From: Spirosoma taeanense
Lineage (GTDB): Bacteria; Bacteroidota; Bacteroidia; Cytophagales; Spirosomataceae
Reading direction: 5' to 3'
NCBI RefSeq assembly: GCF_013127955.1
Contig: NZ_CP053435.1
Location: 2,108,001-2,172,000 of the forward strand
Length of the DNA: 64,000 bases
Part shown: piece by piece, positions 24,724 to 33,810 of the stretch
Layout: each line of letters starts with the position of its first letter
Numbering within the stretch: position 1 is the stretch's first letter
The notes under the pieces: generated by a model
The model's input: only the letters and a program-made list of their open reading frames with translations
Told to the model about the DNA's origin: nothing
Database searches by the model: none
Translations under genes and position numbers: made by a program

Positions 24724-27006
24724 TTAAGCCTGTGCGACTTTCAGCTGATGACGTAAATCGTCCAGTTGTTTTTCGGCATCGGCGATTTTCCGGTCGATTT
24801 CCGCACGGAGTTTATCGGCGTTCTTTGAACGGGCGAAGAACTCGATGTTGTTGCGATACGTAGCGATGTCGTTTTCGATAGCCGTAATGCGCCGACGGAT
24901 GTCGTTTTCGCGCTTGCCGCCACCGGCGTCCCGATCACCCCGGTTGTAGTCGCCCCCGCGGTCGCGGCCACCGCCCCGCGTTGCTTCGGCTTCGCTCTGG
25001 AGCATGATGCGCTCTTTATCTTTCGCCGGAATTTTGCCCGTTGCGCCAACCAGCGCGTTCACCGCGTTGATGTAACGCTTCTGCGTAGCCTGCATATCTT
25101 TCTTGGGCACGAACCCGATACTGTTCCATTCTTTCTTGAACTCGTTGAGTTGCGAAAGATCGGCGTTTTCGGTAGCGGCTGCTTCAATACGTTCGATGAG
25201 GGCAATCTTCTTAGCCAGGTTCTCTTCAAACTCGCGTTCTGTTTCCTGATTCTTCGACCGCTTCTTGTTGAAGAAAGCGTCGCAGGCAGCTTTGAAGCGA
25301 TCAAAGATGGAGTTTTTCTGTTTCTCCGGAACCTGACCGATGTTTTTCCACTGGCGCTGCAGCTCAATCACCGTCTGGGTCGTTTCGGGTGATTCTTCAC
25401 CCGAGGCCAGAATGGCTTCCACCTGCTCGCAGAGTTCGGTCTTCAGCCGCAGGTTTTCTTCCCGCTTCGTTTCCAGTTGCTTAAAGAACTCACCTTTGTT
25501 ATGGAAGAACGTTTTCAGAGCCGCCCAAAACTTTTTGCTCAGTTCCTTTCCTTCCTCGCGTGGCATCGGGCCTTTGATGGCGTTCCAGCGGTCCTGGAGA
25601 GCCATTACCGTTTTCGTTCTGTCGTTCCAGTCGTTAATGCTGTTCGACGTAAAGGAGGTCAGCGGTACCAGCTCTTCGTAGATCGCCGACTTTTCCTCAT
25701 ACAACTGCGCCGACTCTTTACGCTGCTCATTGGTCTGTCCCCGGCGTTTGTCGTACAGAACATCCAAGGCGGCCTTCATGCGACCCCAGAGAACTTCCTG
25801 CTCAGCTTTGGGAGCCGGACCGATGTGTTTGTACTCTTCGAACAGGGCGTTGGCTTCGTCGATTGTCTGCCGGGTAACGGGCGTTTCTTCCGACGCTTTT
25901 GCCATTGCTTCGACCTTCTCGATCACCTCTGCTTTCAGGCTGGCGTTGCGTTTACGGTCGAGTTCTTTCAGTTCGAAATAAATGTTGCGGTTACTGTAGT
26001 ACCGATCCACCAGCGCGTGGTAGGTGGCCCAGAGCGTGGCGTTGTGCGGTGAGTTCATATTCCCGGCCGCTTTCCATTCGTCCTGGATTTTCTTGAACTC
26101 GTTCCAGCTGGCTTTGGGGTCGCCGGCGTTGTTTTCGTCGGTTTCGACAAGTTCGCGCAGGCGGGTCAGCAACTCGGTTTTGGCGGCAAAGTTGCCGTCT
26201 TTCGCCTTGTCCAGATTCTGGAAGTACGTATTCTTCAGGCTCTTGATCTGCTTGTACAGATCGTCAAAGCGCTGAACGGTTTCGTCGTTTTTGTATTCAA
26301 ACCCTTCTTCCGAACCCGACTCGGCAATGTAAGCCTGGAGAGCGGCTTCGCGCTCGGCCCGCTTCATCTGATCGAAGTGCGGCTTAACTTCCTTCAGAAG
26401 CTGATCCGCCTTCTTGAAGTCGCCGGGCGTTACTGAAGCTGCACTAACCGTAGCGAACTGCGTTTCCAGAAGATTGATGAAATCCTGCCTGGAAAACTGG
26501 CTGTAATCAGCAGCGGGCTGAGCCGGGGCTTCCTCTTCGGTTTCGTCATGCTCCTGAACGTCGGCGTACTGGGCCGTGATTTCATCAGCGACAGCCGGTT
26601 CGTCGGCTGGTACCGTTGCATCGGACGTTGCAACTGCTTCGGCAGCGGGTTCTGCCTCAGAATTCGTTTGGGCAACGGGTTGCTCCTCCGTCGTCGTCTC
26701 GGCGATGGGTTCCGGAGCAGCTTCGTCAGCTGGGTTGGTAGCACTGTCTGCCGGGGTCTGGACAGCCTCTGTATTCTCAAAATCAACGCGTTCGGGCTGC
26801 GTTTCGGTTGTCGAAGCGGCCGTAGCAGGCGCTTCGACCGCCGATGCAGTCGCCGAAACCTCGGTTAATTCAGGCGCAGCTTCCGTGCCTTCGACTGAAT
26901 CTTGAGGTTGCGTCGGAGTATCTTCGGGCGTATTTACTGCCAGCGTCTCGGTGGCCTGGGTTGGAGCCTCCGATTGCCGGTTAATTTCCTGTTCTTCGTT
27001 TGCCAT
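24724..27006 (-). CDS. DUF349 domain-containing protein
   Basis: 760 residues. The first ~190 residues are an acidic, Glu/Ala/Thr/Pro-rich low-complexity region. The rest is a chain of helical DUF349 repeats, each with a W-x-x-I/A-G-P/x-V-P-like core (DRWNAIKGPMPREEGKELSKKF, RQWKNIGQVPEKQKN, KEWNSIGFVPKKDM). A Gly/Arg/Asp-rich patch (GGGRDRGGDYNRGDRDAGGG) and a C-terminal coiled coil finish it. DUF349 proteins are cytoplasmic and of unknown function in Bacteroidetes. The RGG-like patch could bind nucleic acid, which is inference. It is divergent from pdxH. Confidence 0.9.
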   Translation of the reverse strand: MANEEQEINRQSEAPTQATETLAVNTPEDTPTQPQDSVEGTEAAPELTEVSATASAVEAPATAASTTETQPERVDFENTEAVQTPADSATNPADEAAPEPIAETTTEEQPVAQTNSEAEPAAEAVATSDATVPADEPAVADEITAQYADVQEHDETEEEAPAQPAADYSQFSRQDFINLLETQFATVSAASVTPGDFKKADQLLKEVKPHFDQMKRAEREAALQAYIAESGSEEGFEYKNDETVQRFDDLYKQIKSLKNTYFQNLDKAKDGNFAAKTELLTRLRELVETDENNAGDPKASWNEFKKIQDEWKAAGNMNSPHNATLWATYHALVDRYYSNRNIYFELKELDRKRNASLKAEVIEKVEAMAKASEETPVTRQTIDEANALFEEYKHIGPAPKAEQEVLWGRMKAALDVLYDKRRGQTNEQRKESAQLYEEKSAIYEELVPLTSFTSNSINDWNDRTKTVMALQDRWNAIKGPMPREEGKELSKKFWAALKTFFHNKGEFFKQLETKREENLRLKTELCEQVEAILASGEESPETTQTVIELQRQWKNIGQVPEKQKNSIFDRFKAACDAFFNKKRSKNQETEREFEENLAKKIALIERIEAAATENADLSQLNEFKKEWNSIGFVPKKDMQATQKRYINAVNALVGATGKIPAKDKERIMLQSEAEATRGGGRDRGGDYNRGDRDAGGGKRENDIRRRITAIENDIATYRNNIEFFARSKNADKLRAEIDRKIADAEKQLDDLRHQLKVAQA

Positions 27007-27023
27007 GTTGGGAACGTACCGAT

Positions 27024-27031
27024 TACTTTTG
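27024..27031 (+). promoter_or_regulatory. candidate -7 box for pdxH (TACTTTTG)
   Basis: Matches TAnnTTTG, 68 bp before the pdxH ATG, in the 93-bp divergent gap with the DUF349 gene. No -33 TTTG is seen at the usual spacing. Confidence 0.4.
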
Positions 27032-27099
27032 CAAAATTACGACAAAAAGCGGATTTAGTTGTAGTACAGCGTTGAAAAGCCGCCAAACAACCCATCCCA

Positions 27100-27741
27100 A
27101 TGCCCTCGTTAATCAGTGATTTACGCAAAGAGTATACGCTTAACGGTTTAGATACAACGGATGTTTCACCTGATCCCATTGCTCAGTTCCGGCTCTGGTT
27201 TGAGGCTGCGCTGGCTGCCGGTGTGCCCGAACCGAACGCGATGCACGTCAGTACGGTTGGCGCCGATGGACGGCCCGATGGGCGAATCGTGTTGGTAAAA
27301 GGCGTTTCCGGCGAGGGGTTTGTATTTTATACAAATTATGAAAGTCGCAAAGGGAAAGATCTTGCCGAACGACCGTTTGCCGCTCTGACCTTCTTCTACC
27401 CCGAACTTGAACGTCAGATTCGGATCGAAGGGGCGGTTGAAAAGGTTAGCGCGGCCGAATCGGATGCGTATTTCAATAGCCGCCCGCGGGGTAGCCAGAT
27501 TGGCGCGTGGGTATCGCACCAGAGTTCGGTAATCGAAAGCCGCGAGGTGCTGGAAGCGCGGCAGCGTGAACTGGAAGCCCGGTTTGCGGGACAACCCGTG
27601 CCGCGTCCGGAGCATTGGGGTGGATATCGGGTGATTCCCGATGCCGTCGAATTCTGGCAGGGCCGCCCCAGCCGACTGCACGACCGGATTCTATACCGCC
27701 GGGAAGGCGCAAACTGGATCATCGAGCGACTGTCGCCGTAG
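27100..27741 (+). CDS. pdxH: pyridoxamine 5'-phosphate oxidase
   Basis: 213 residues, the usual PdxH length. FMN enzyme that oxidises pyridoxine/pyridoxamine phosphate to pyridoxal phosphate. Conserved blocks: [75 protein letters not shown] and the C-terminal RLHDR-Y-R. The N-terminal [20 protein letters not shown] is also typical. Divergent from the DUF349 gene. It is followed by a heptad-repeat element, then the MFS gene on the same strand. Confidence 0.96.
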   Translation: MPSLISDLRKEYTLNGLDTTDVSPDPIAQFRLWFEAALAAGVPEPNAMHVSTVGADGRPDGRIVLVKGVSGEGFVFYTNYESRKGKDLAERPFAALTFFYPELERQIRIEGAVEKVSAAESDAYFNSRPRGSQIGAWVSHQSSVIESREVLEARQRELEARFAGQPVPRPEHWGGYRVIPDAVEFWQGRPSRLHDRILYRREGANWIIERLSP

Positions 27742-27750
27742 ATGTTTAAA

Positions 27751-27856
27751 GAGTGAATAAGTTAATGAGTGAAATAGGAAGGATCAATTGAGCAAATGAG
27801 TGCTTGAGTGAAATTCATCTATCGCTCATTCACTCTTTCGCCCTTTCACTCTTTCG
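27751..27856. repeat. heptad inverted-repeat element 1
   Basis: Left arm ~27751-27812 is made of degenerate GAGTGAA units (GAGTGAATAAGTTAATGAGTGAAA). Right arm 27822-27856 is its complement (CGCTCATTCACTCTTTCGCC). It fills the gap between pdxH and the MFS gene. One of five such elements in the window. Confidence 0.8.
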
Positions 27857-27920
27857 CAATGGTATAAACGGCTCATCCACCACTTTTGTCAAATACTGTT
27901 TATTCCTTCTCCCTCTGAAT

Positions 27921-29489
27921 ATGATCGGCAATAGAGCCAAAGCCAGGCAAGCCATTGACAAGCGGACGTTGTTCAGCGTGATTTCGGCCTCCTCGGTTGG
28001 GACGCTAATTGAGTGGTACGACTTTTACATTTTTGGTAGTCTGGCCGCTATTCTGTCCTCGCAATTTTTCCCGAAAGACAATCCCACGGCTGCGCTGCTG
28101 TCTACACTGGCTACTTTTGCCGCCGGGTTCATTGTGCGACCGTTCGGTGCGCTGGTATTCGGGCGGCTGGGCGATCTGGTCGGGCGGAAGTATACGTTCC
28201 TGGTCACGCTCGTACTGATGGGCGGCAGTACGTTTGCCATTGGTCTGGTGCCCGGTTACGCCACTATTGGTTTCTGGGCTCCTTTGCTGGTGCTGCTGCT
28301 GCGGTTAGTGCAGGGACTGGCCCTCGGCGGGGAATACGGCGGAGCGGCTACCTACGTAGCCGAATACGCACCGGAAGGTCGCCGGGGCTATTACACCAGT
28401 TTTATTCAGACGACGGCTACGCTCGGTCTGTTTGTCTCGCTGGGCGTAATTCTGCTCACGCGGGAGGCACTGGGTGTTGATACGTTCGCGGACTGGGGCT
28501 GGCGGGTGCCGTTTCTGCTATCGATTCTGCTGGTAGCCGTTTCCATTCTGATTCGGATGCGCATGGCCGAGTCGCCCCTGTTCGCAAAGCTGAAAACCGA
28601 AGGAAAAGTCTCGAAAAATCCGCTGGCGGAGAGCTTCGGCAAAAAGCAGAACCTGAAGATGGTGCTGCTGGCGTTATTTGGCGCTACGGCGGGTCAGGGG
28701 GTTATCTGGTACACGGGCCAGTTTTACGCCCTGTCGTTTATCCAGAAAGCCTGTAATGTCGAGTTTGTGCAGTCGAACATTATTGTTGCTATTGCGCTGC
28801 TGGTGGCAACGCCGTTTTTCATTGTGTTCGGCGGGTGGTCGGACCGGATTGGCCGCAAACCGATCATGCTGCTGGGCATGGCGCTGGGGATTCTGACGTA
28901 TCGCCCGATTTACGATATGATGTACAGCCTGACCGATCTGACGCAGAAACAGGAGATAACTGACGCCCGCACCATCGACCGTAAGCTCAGCTCACAACCA
29001 AACGGCGACCGGCTCACGACCACAACGACCACGCACTTTTACGCGGACGGAACCACGCTGAAAGAAACGGAGCGGGTAATTAGGGGGGAGGCAACCGCGA
29101 AACCCGCACCCGCAGAGGTAACTAAAGCGGTAACGCTGCCGACAAACAACCTGCTGCTGATGATCCTGCTGGTGTTTGTGCAGGTGTTGTACGTAACGAT
29201 GGTATATGGTCCGATTGCGGCTTTCCTGGTGGAACTGTTCCCAACCCGGATACGCTATACGTCGATGTCGCTGCCGTATCACATTGGCAATGGCGTCTTT
29301 GGCGGTTTAACGCCGTTTATTGCCACGGCCCTCGTCGCGACAGCCACTAAAGCCAATGAGGCTGCGCCGGGAACCGTAGACAAACCCTATCTGGAAGGAC
29401 TCTGGTATCCGATTCTAGTAGGTGGCGTATGTCTGGTTATTGGATTGTTGTACGTTACAAATTCAACGAGTGAACGAGTAGAAGAGTGA
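27921..29489 (+). CDS. MFS transporter, metabolite:H+ symporter (MHS) type
   Basis: 522 residues from the ATG at 27921; the longer frame from a TTG would translate repeat DNA. Twelve membrane segments are expected. Family motifs: SSVGTLIEWYDFYIFGSLAA, GRLGDLVGRKYTF (MFS motif A), LALGGEYGGAATYVAEYAP and GGWSDRIGRKPIM. A ~65-residue hydrophilic insertion (TDLTQKQEITDARTIDRKL to APAEVTKAV) separates the late helices. MHS members import organic acids or betaines. The position before acs suggests a carboxylate such as acetate, which is inference. The last codons (TSERVEE) are encoded by heptad-repeat DNA. Confidence 0.9.
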   Translation: MIGNRAKARQAIDKRTLFSVISASSVGTLIEWYDFYIFGSLAAILSSQFFPKDNPTAALLSTLATFAAGFIVRPFGALVFGRLGDLVGRKYTFLVTLVLMGGSTFAIGLVPGYATIGFWAPLLVLLLRLVQGLALGGEYGGAATYVAEYAPEGRRGYYTSFIQTTATLGLFVSLGVILLTREALGVDTFADWGWRVPFLLSILLVAVSILIRMRMAESPLFAKLKTEGKVSKNPLAESFGKKQNLKMVLLALFGATAGQGVIWYTGQFYALSFIQKACNVEFVQSNIIVAIALLVATPFFIVFGGWSDRIGRKPIMLLGMALGILTYRPIYDMMYSLTDLTQKQEITDARTIDRKLSSQPNGDRLTTTTTTHFYADGTTLKETERVIRGEATAKPAPAEVTKAVTLPTNNLLLMILLVFVQVLYVTMVYGPIAAFLVELFPTRIRYTSMSLPYHIGNGVFGGLTPFIATALVATATKANEAAPGTVDKPYLEGLWYPILVGGVCLVIGLLYVTNSTSERVEE

Positions 29490-29558
29490 ACGAGCGGTTA
29501 ACTGCTCTGCCATTCTTTGGTTTATTCACCCTTTCACTCATTCGCCCTTTCACTCTTT
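29468..29558. repeat. heptad inverted-repeat element 2
   Basis: Left arm 29468-29497 (GAGTGAACGAGTAGAAGAGTGA) overlaps the last codons of the MFS gene. Right arm 29524-29558 carries the complementary CTCATTCGCCCTTTCACTCTTT. It ends 6 bp before the next start codon. Confidence 0.8.
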
Positions 29559-29564
29559 AACCCA

Positions 29565-29792
29565 ATGGCGTCACTTAAAAAATACCTTGGTGTAATCTGG
29601 ATTCTGCTTGGCCTTTACGTTGGCTACGACCGGATCACCGACAGTCTGGCCAAAATCGGCAGTAATTCGCTCGAAGACCGCGTGTTTGGCTGGGTCGTCT
29701 TGCTGGTGCTGGTGCCCATCGTAGTCGGCGGTTTAATCCTGTTTGGCAAATATGCCCTTGAAGGAGAATATAGTGAAAGAGCGAAAGAGTGA
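29565..29792 (+). CDS. small two-helix membrane protein (DUF6814-like)
   Basis: 75 residues from the ATG at 29565. Two transmembrane helices: LKKYLGVIWILLGLYVGYD near the N-terminus and VFGWVVLLVLVPIVVGGLILFGKYAL in the second half. It resembles a small Bacteroidetes family that accompanies MFS transporters, which I recall as DUF6814. It lies between the MHS transporter and acs on the same strand and is probably an accessory subunit or co-expressed partner of the transporter. The last codons (SERAKE) are encoded by the next heptad-repeat element, so the native C-terminus may have been altered. Confidence 0.75.
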   Translation: MASLKKYLGVIWILLGLYVGYDRITDSLAKIGSNSLEDRVFGWVVLLVLVPIVVGGLILFGKYALEGEYSERAKE

Positions 29793-29867
29793 ATGAGCGA
29801 ATAGCTGCTAGTTCACATTCGCTCCGGCATTCCGATTCGCTCTATCACTCATTCACTCTTTCGCCCA
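29772..29867. repeat. heptad inverted-repeat element 3
   Basis: Left arm 29772-29804 (AGTGAAAGAGCGAAAGAGTGA and on) overlaps the 3' end of the small membrane protein gene. Right arm 29836-29867 (ATTCGCTCTATCACTCATTC and on) ends 21 bp before acs. Confidence 0.8.
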
Positions 29868-29888
29868 TTTTTTATTCTGTTAATACAT

Positions 29889-31799
29889 ATGCTAATCCGA
29901 ACCTTTGAAGAATACCAGGCTGCCTACCAGAAAAGCGTTGACGATCCGGAAAGCTTCTGGGCAGAAATAGCGCAGGAGTTTCTCTGGCGCAAACCCTGGA
30001 CGAAAACGCTGCAATGGAATTTTGAAGAACCCAACGTAAAGTGGTTCATCGGCGGTAAACTCAACATTACGGAAAACTGCCTTGACCGGCACCTGGCTAC
30101 CCGTGGCGACCAGCCTGCCATTATCTGGGAGCCCAACGACCCCTCGGAAGCGAGCGTAACGCTGACGTACCGGATGCTGCACGATCAGGTCTGCCGTATG
30201 GCCAACGTGCTGAAACGGAACGGCGTTGTGAAGGGCGACCGGGTTTGTATTTATATGCCCATGGTGCCTGAGCTGGCGATTGCGGTGCTGGCCTGCGCCC
30301 GTATCGGTGCCGTTCACTCGGTTGTGTTTGGCGGGTTCTCGGCCCAGAGCATTGCCGACCGAATTAACGACGCGAAGTGTAGGCTGGTTATTACGGCCGA
30401 TGGCGCGTACCGGGGCAATAAAGAAATTCCGCTCAAAGGCGTGGTAGACGATGCCCTGATGGGCTGCCCTAGCGTTGAACGGGTGATTGTGATGACGCGC
30501 ACGCGCACGCCGGTGTCCATGCTCAAAGGGCGCGATGTGTGGATGGAACAGGAACTGAAGCAGGTTACAGCCGACTGCCCCGCCGAAGAGATGGACGCCG
30601 AGGATATGCTGTTCATTCTCTATACGTCCGGCTCAACGGGTAAGCCCAAGGGCGTGGTACATACCTGCGGAGGCTATATGGTTTACGCGGCCTATACCTT
30701 CCAGAACGTCTTTCAATATGAACCGGACGGTCCGACGGGTCGGCAAGTGCATTTCTGCACGGCCGACATCGGCTGGATTACGGGCCATAGCTATATTGTG
30801 TACGGTCCGCTGGCCTGTGGGGCTACGTCCCTGATCTTCGAAGGTGTACCGACCTATCCGGACTGCGGACGGTTCTGGGACATTACCGATAAACATAAGG
30901 TCAACATCCTCTACACAGCCCCAACGGCCATCCGGTCGCTGATGGGCTTTGGCCTTGACGAAGTCGAAAAGCATGACCTGAGCAGTCTGCAGGTGCTGGG
31001 GTCGGTGGGTGAACCAATCAACGAAGAAGCCTGGCACTGGTACGATGACAACATCGGCAAGAACCGCTGCCCCATTGTCGATACGTGGTGGCAGACTGAA
31101 ACGGGCGGGATTTTGATTTCACCCCTGGCGGGCATTACCAAAACCAAACCGACCTACGCGACGCTACCGCTGCCGGGCGTTCAGCCGATTCTGGTGGACG
31201 AAAACGGCAACGAGATTGAAGGCAATGGGGTGAGCGGCAACCTGTGCATGAAGTTTCCGTGGCCGGGGATTCTGCGCACGACCTACGGCGATCACGAGCG
31301 CTGCCGTCAGACCTATTTCGCTACGTATCCGGGGCTGTACTTTACGGGCGATGGCTGCCTGCGCGACGAGGACGGCTACTACCGGATTACGGGCCGCGTG
31401 GACGATGTTCTGAACGTATCGGGCCACCGCATTGGTACGGCTGAGGTCGAAAACGCTATCAACATGCATACGGGCGTAGTGGAGAGCGCTGTTGTCGGTT
31501 ATCCGCACGACATCAAAGGGCAGGGCATTTACGCCTACGTCATTGCCGATCAGATGCCCGCCGACCACGACGCCGACCTCACCAAGCGCGACATCCTGGC
31601 GACCGTCAGTCGGGTAATTGGCCCTATCGCCAAGCCCGATAAAATCCAGTTCGTGACAGGTTTGCCGAAAACCCGCTCCGGCAAGATCATGCGCCGAATC
31701 CTGCGCAAAATCGCCGAGGGCGACACCAGCAACTTAGGCGACACCACGACCCTGCTCGATCCCGCCGTCGTGGATGAGATTAAAGCAGGCGCAGTTTGA
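29889..31799 (+). CDS. acs: acetate--CoA ligase (acetyl-CoA synthetase)
   Basis: 636 residues, close to E. coli Acs (652). Makes acetyl-CoA from acetate, ATP and CoA in the cytoplasm by an acetyl-AMP intermediate. Motifs: [15 protein letters not shown] (AMP-binding P-loop), [28 protein letters not shown] and the C-terminal [15 protein letters not shown] with the lysine that is acetylated in known Acs. The N-terminal ACAS domain ([11 protein letters not shown]) is present. It sits downstream of the MHS transporter and its small partner, suggesting uptake and activation of acetate. Confidence 0.96.
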   Translation: MLIRTFEEYQAAYQKSVDDPESFWAEIAQEFLWRKPWTKTLQWNFEEPNVKWFIGGKLNITENCLDRHLATRGDQPAIIWEPNDPSEASVTLTYRMLHDQVCRMANVLKRNGVVKGDRVCIYMPMVPELAIAVLACARIGAVHSVVFGGFSAQSIADRINDAKCRLVITADGAYRGNKEIPLKGVVDDALMGCPSVERVIVMTRTRTPVSMLKGRDVWMEQELKQVTADCPAEEMDAEDMLFILYTSGSTGKPKGVVHTCGGYMVYAAYTFQNVFQYEPDGPTGRQVHFCTADIGWITGHSYIVYGPLACGATSLIFEGVPTYPDCGRFWDITDKHKVNILYTAPTAIRSLMGFGLDEVEKHDLSSLQVLGSVGEPINEEAWHWYDDNIGKNRCPIVDTWWQTETGGILISPLAGITKTKPTYATLPLPGVQPILVDENGNEIEGNGVSGNLCMKFPWPGILRTTYGDHERCRQTYFATYPGLYFTGDGCLRDEDGYYRITGRVDDVLNVSGHRIGTAEVENAINMHTGVVESAVVGYPHDIKGQGIYAYVIADQMPADHDADLTKRDILATVSRVIGPIAKPDKIQFVTGLPKTRSGKIMRRILRKIAEGDTSNLGDTTTLLDPAVVDEIKAGAV

Positions 31800-31847
31800 T
31801 ATACCTGCAGAAAAACCTGTAAGGTCTTTGAGGCCCTACAGGTTTGT

Positions 31848-31882
31848 AAAAACCGCCGGACAATTTCCGTCCGGCGGTTTTT
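31848..31882 (+). terminator. acs terminator
   Basis: 14-bp perfect stem (31848-31861 with 31869-31882), 7-nt loop, T-rich tail. A smaller hairpin (31813-31821 with 31837-31845) precedes it. Confidence 0.85.
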
Positions 31883-31966
31883 ATTCTTCGTTTTACACGT
31901 AAGCAACAATACAGTAAGTCGCGGCTGCTCATTGCCTTTGAGGGATGATAACCCCATCCTGAAACT

Positions 31967-32694
31967 ATGCTTGTTAAACTCGCTGCCGTTGCCCTAGCGG
32001 TTTCACTCACCTGTACATCTGTACAGGCGCAGGGCTTGAATACTTTATCTGCACAGGAGAAGAAAGAAGGCTGGACACTGCTGTTTAATGGCCGGAATAC
32101 GACTGGCTGGCATACTACGGCGGCAAGGGCGTCGGCTCGGCCTGGCAGATCGATCAGGGTGCGTTGAAACTGAACGTACCAAATCGGGTGGGCAACAAAG
32201 CCGTGAATGGGGGCGATCTGGTTACGGACGCGACCTTCTCCGGCGATTTTGAGTTCAAGGCCGAGTGGAAAGTAGGCCGACTGACCAACAGCGGCATTTT
32301 CTTTTTTGTACAGGAGGCTCCGCAGTATAAGAACATCTACGATACGGGTCTGGAATTGCAGGTGCTCGACGATGCCATCTATGAAGGAGCCAGCGAGAAT
32401 ACCCACCGGGCCGGCGATTTTTTCAGCGTTGCCAATGCGCGGGTACGGGAGCTGAAACCGGTAGGCGAGTGGAATCAGGTTCAGTTTACGCTCAAAAACA
32501 ACAAGCTGACCGTCACGATGAACGGCTTTACGATTCAGGAGCACGATCTGAACAGTGCCGACTGGAAACGACGCCTTGCTGCCAGCAAACTCAACAACGC
32601 ATCCATTAGCAAGGGCCAGTTCTCGGGTCGCATTGGTTTGCAGGACTGGGGCAGCACCGTCTGGTTTCGCAACATCAAAATACGGAAGCTCTGA
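31967..32694 (+). pseudogene. DUF1080 (3-keto-disaccharide hydrolase-like) gene with a 1-nt frameshift
   Basis: Starts with a signal peptide (MLVKLAAVALAVSLTCTSVQ) and the DUF1080 entry motif EGWTLLFNGRNTTGWHT. At about 32114-32117 the reading must shift by one base to continue as YGGKGVGSAWQIDQGALKLN and then the full lectin-like domain (GDFEFKAEWKV, NSGIFFFVQE, YDTGLELQVLDD, GRIGLQDWGSTVWFRNIKIR). Unshifted, the first frame ends at 32167 after 66 codons. One T lost in CATACT(T)ACGG explains it. The restored protein would have ~242 residues. DUF1080 proteins are exported and bind or cleave sugars. Error or true decay cannot be told apart here. Confidence 0.85.
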
Positions 32695-32750
32695 AAAAAT
32701 GTAAGATTGTCGGATAATAGAAATTATTGCTATAGTCCTAAAAGCACATC

Positions 32751-33689
32751 ATGATTAAAATTGATATTGACCACACTACTATTGATCAACTTCCTAATAA
32801 AGAGAATGATTATTTTGAATTTAAATCAAGTAAAGTTGGTGCTAATAAAGATTCTTTGGCAACCAAGCTAGGGGCTGCAGTATCGGGCTTTGCAAATTCT
32901 GGAGGTGGTTATTTTATCATTGGCGTAGATGAGAATACCGGAAATGCTGACGGGGGAATTCCTTTAATGATTGGTAGACAGCCTTTGCAGGACTGGGTTG
33001 ATGCTATGATTCACCAGTTAGTTGAGCCAACACCCAAGTATTCTATAAAGCTAATAGAAGATTCACGTGGACGTGGTATTATCAAGGAGAACGCGGCCGT
33101 ATTAATAATTGGGGTGCCCGAAAGCCATATCGGCCCGCATATGATGGATGGGCGCTATTACATTCGCGCTGGTGCGCATACTGTTCCTGCTAAACATTTC
33201 ATAGTTGAAGCAATACGTGCGAAGCGTTTTAGTGGAAAGCCTAAACTGTCTTATACGTTTAGACTAAAACCAAGTGATGAAGATATATTACAACTTGGGA
33301 TAGTAGCCATTACAAATGCCCCTGCATTCGATGTGATTATATCACTTGACCCACTGCCGAGATATTTGAAACCACGAGCACAGGACTTTCCTATCAAGCT
33401 ACCTTTGATTGATCAAAATAATCCATTCTTCTTTGACGTGTCTAGGTACAATAATTCCGAGGATTCATTTGGAAATAATATAGCTCTGAACATCAATTAT
33501 TGCGATTTATTGCAGAATGATTACAATGAGAATTTAACAATAGGTATAGAATCTACCCCGCCCATTGTTATTGGTAATAAACATAATGAACTAATAAAAG
33601 CTCTAGGCGCAGTAGAAAAAGCGATTACAAAACTCGGTTCGTTCTCAGGAAATCCTAAAAATCAAAATGTTGATAAGTCTAACTTGTAA
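32751..33689 (+). CDS. AlbA_2 (Schlafen-like) domain protein
   Basis: 312 residues. The AlbA_2 domain (~15-155) shows EFKSS (23-27), GAAVSGFANSGGGYFIIGVD (41-60), the ending VLIIGVPESH and YYIRAGAHTVPA. These domains are found in Schlafen-related and putative DNA- or RNA-binding proteins, often annotated as ATP-binding proteins. The C-terminal ~150 residues are unknown and beta-rich. The gene is strongly AT-rich compared with both neighbours and has no operon partner, so transfer is likely. A defence role is possible for the family but not shown here. Confidence 0.82.
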   Translation: MIKIDIDHTTIDQLPNKENDYFEFKSSKVGANKDSLATKLGAAVSGFANSGGGYFIIGVDENTGNADGGIPLMIGRQPLQDWVDAMIHQLVEPTPKYSIKLIEDSRGRGIIKENAAVLIIGVPESHIGPHMMDGRYYIRAGAHTVPAKHFIVEAIRAKRFSGKPKLSYTFRLKPSDEDILQLGIVAITNAPAFDVIISLDPLPRYLKPRAQDFPIKLPLIDQNNPFFFDVSRYNNSEDSFGNNIALNINYCDLLQNDYNENLTIGIESTPPIVIGNKHNELIKALGAVEKAITKLGSFSGNPKNQNVDKSNL

Positions 33690-33751
33690 ATAAGAGGATA
33701 GATTAGTGCTTTATCTTTTGGAGGATCTATGTATGCAAGCTGCTAATAATC

Positions 33752-33787
33752 ATCAGGGCCAACGCACATTTGTACGTTGGCCCTGAT
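33752..33787 (+). terminator. terminator between convergent genes
   Basis: 13-bp perfect stem (33752-33764 with 33775-33787), 10-nt loop, then TGCTTTTTGG. It serves the AlbA_2 gene and perhaps the convergent lipoprotein gene. Confidence 0.8.
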
Positions 33788-33810
33788 TGCTTTTTGGAGC
33801 TGGGAGTCGT

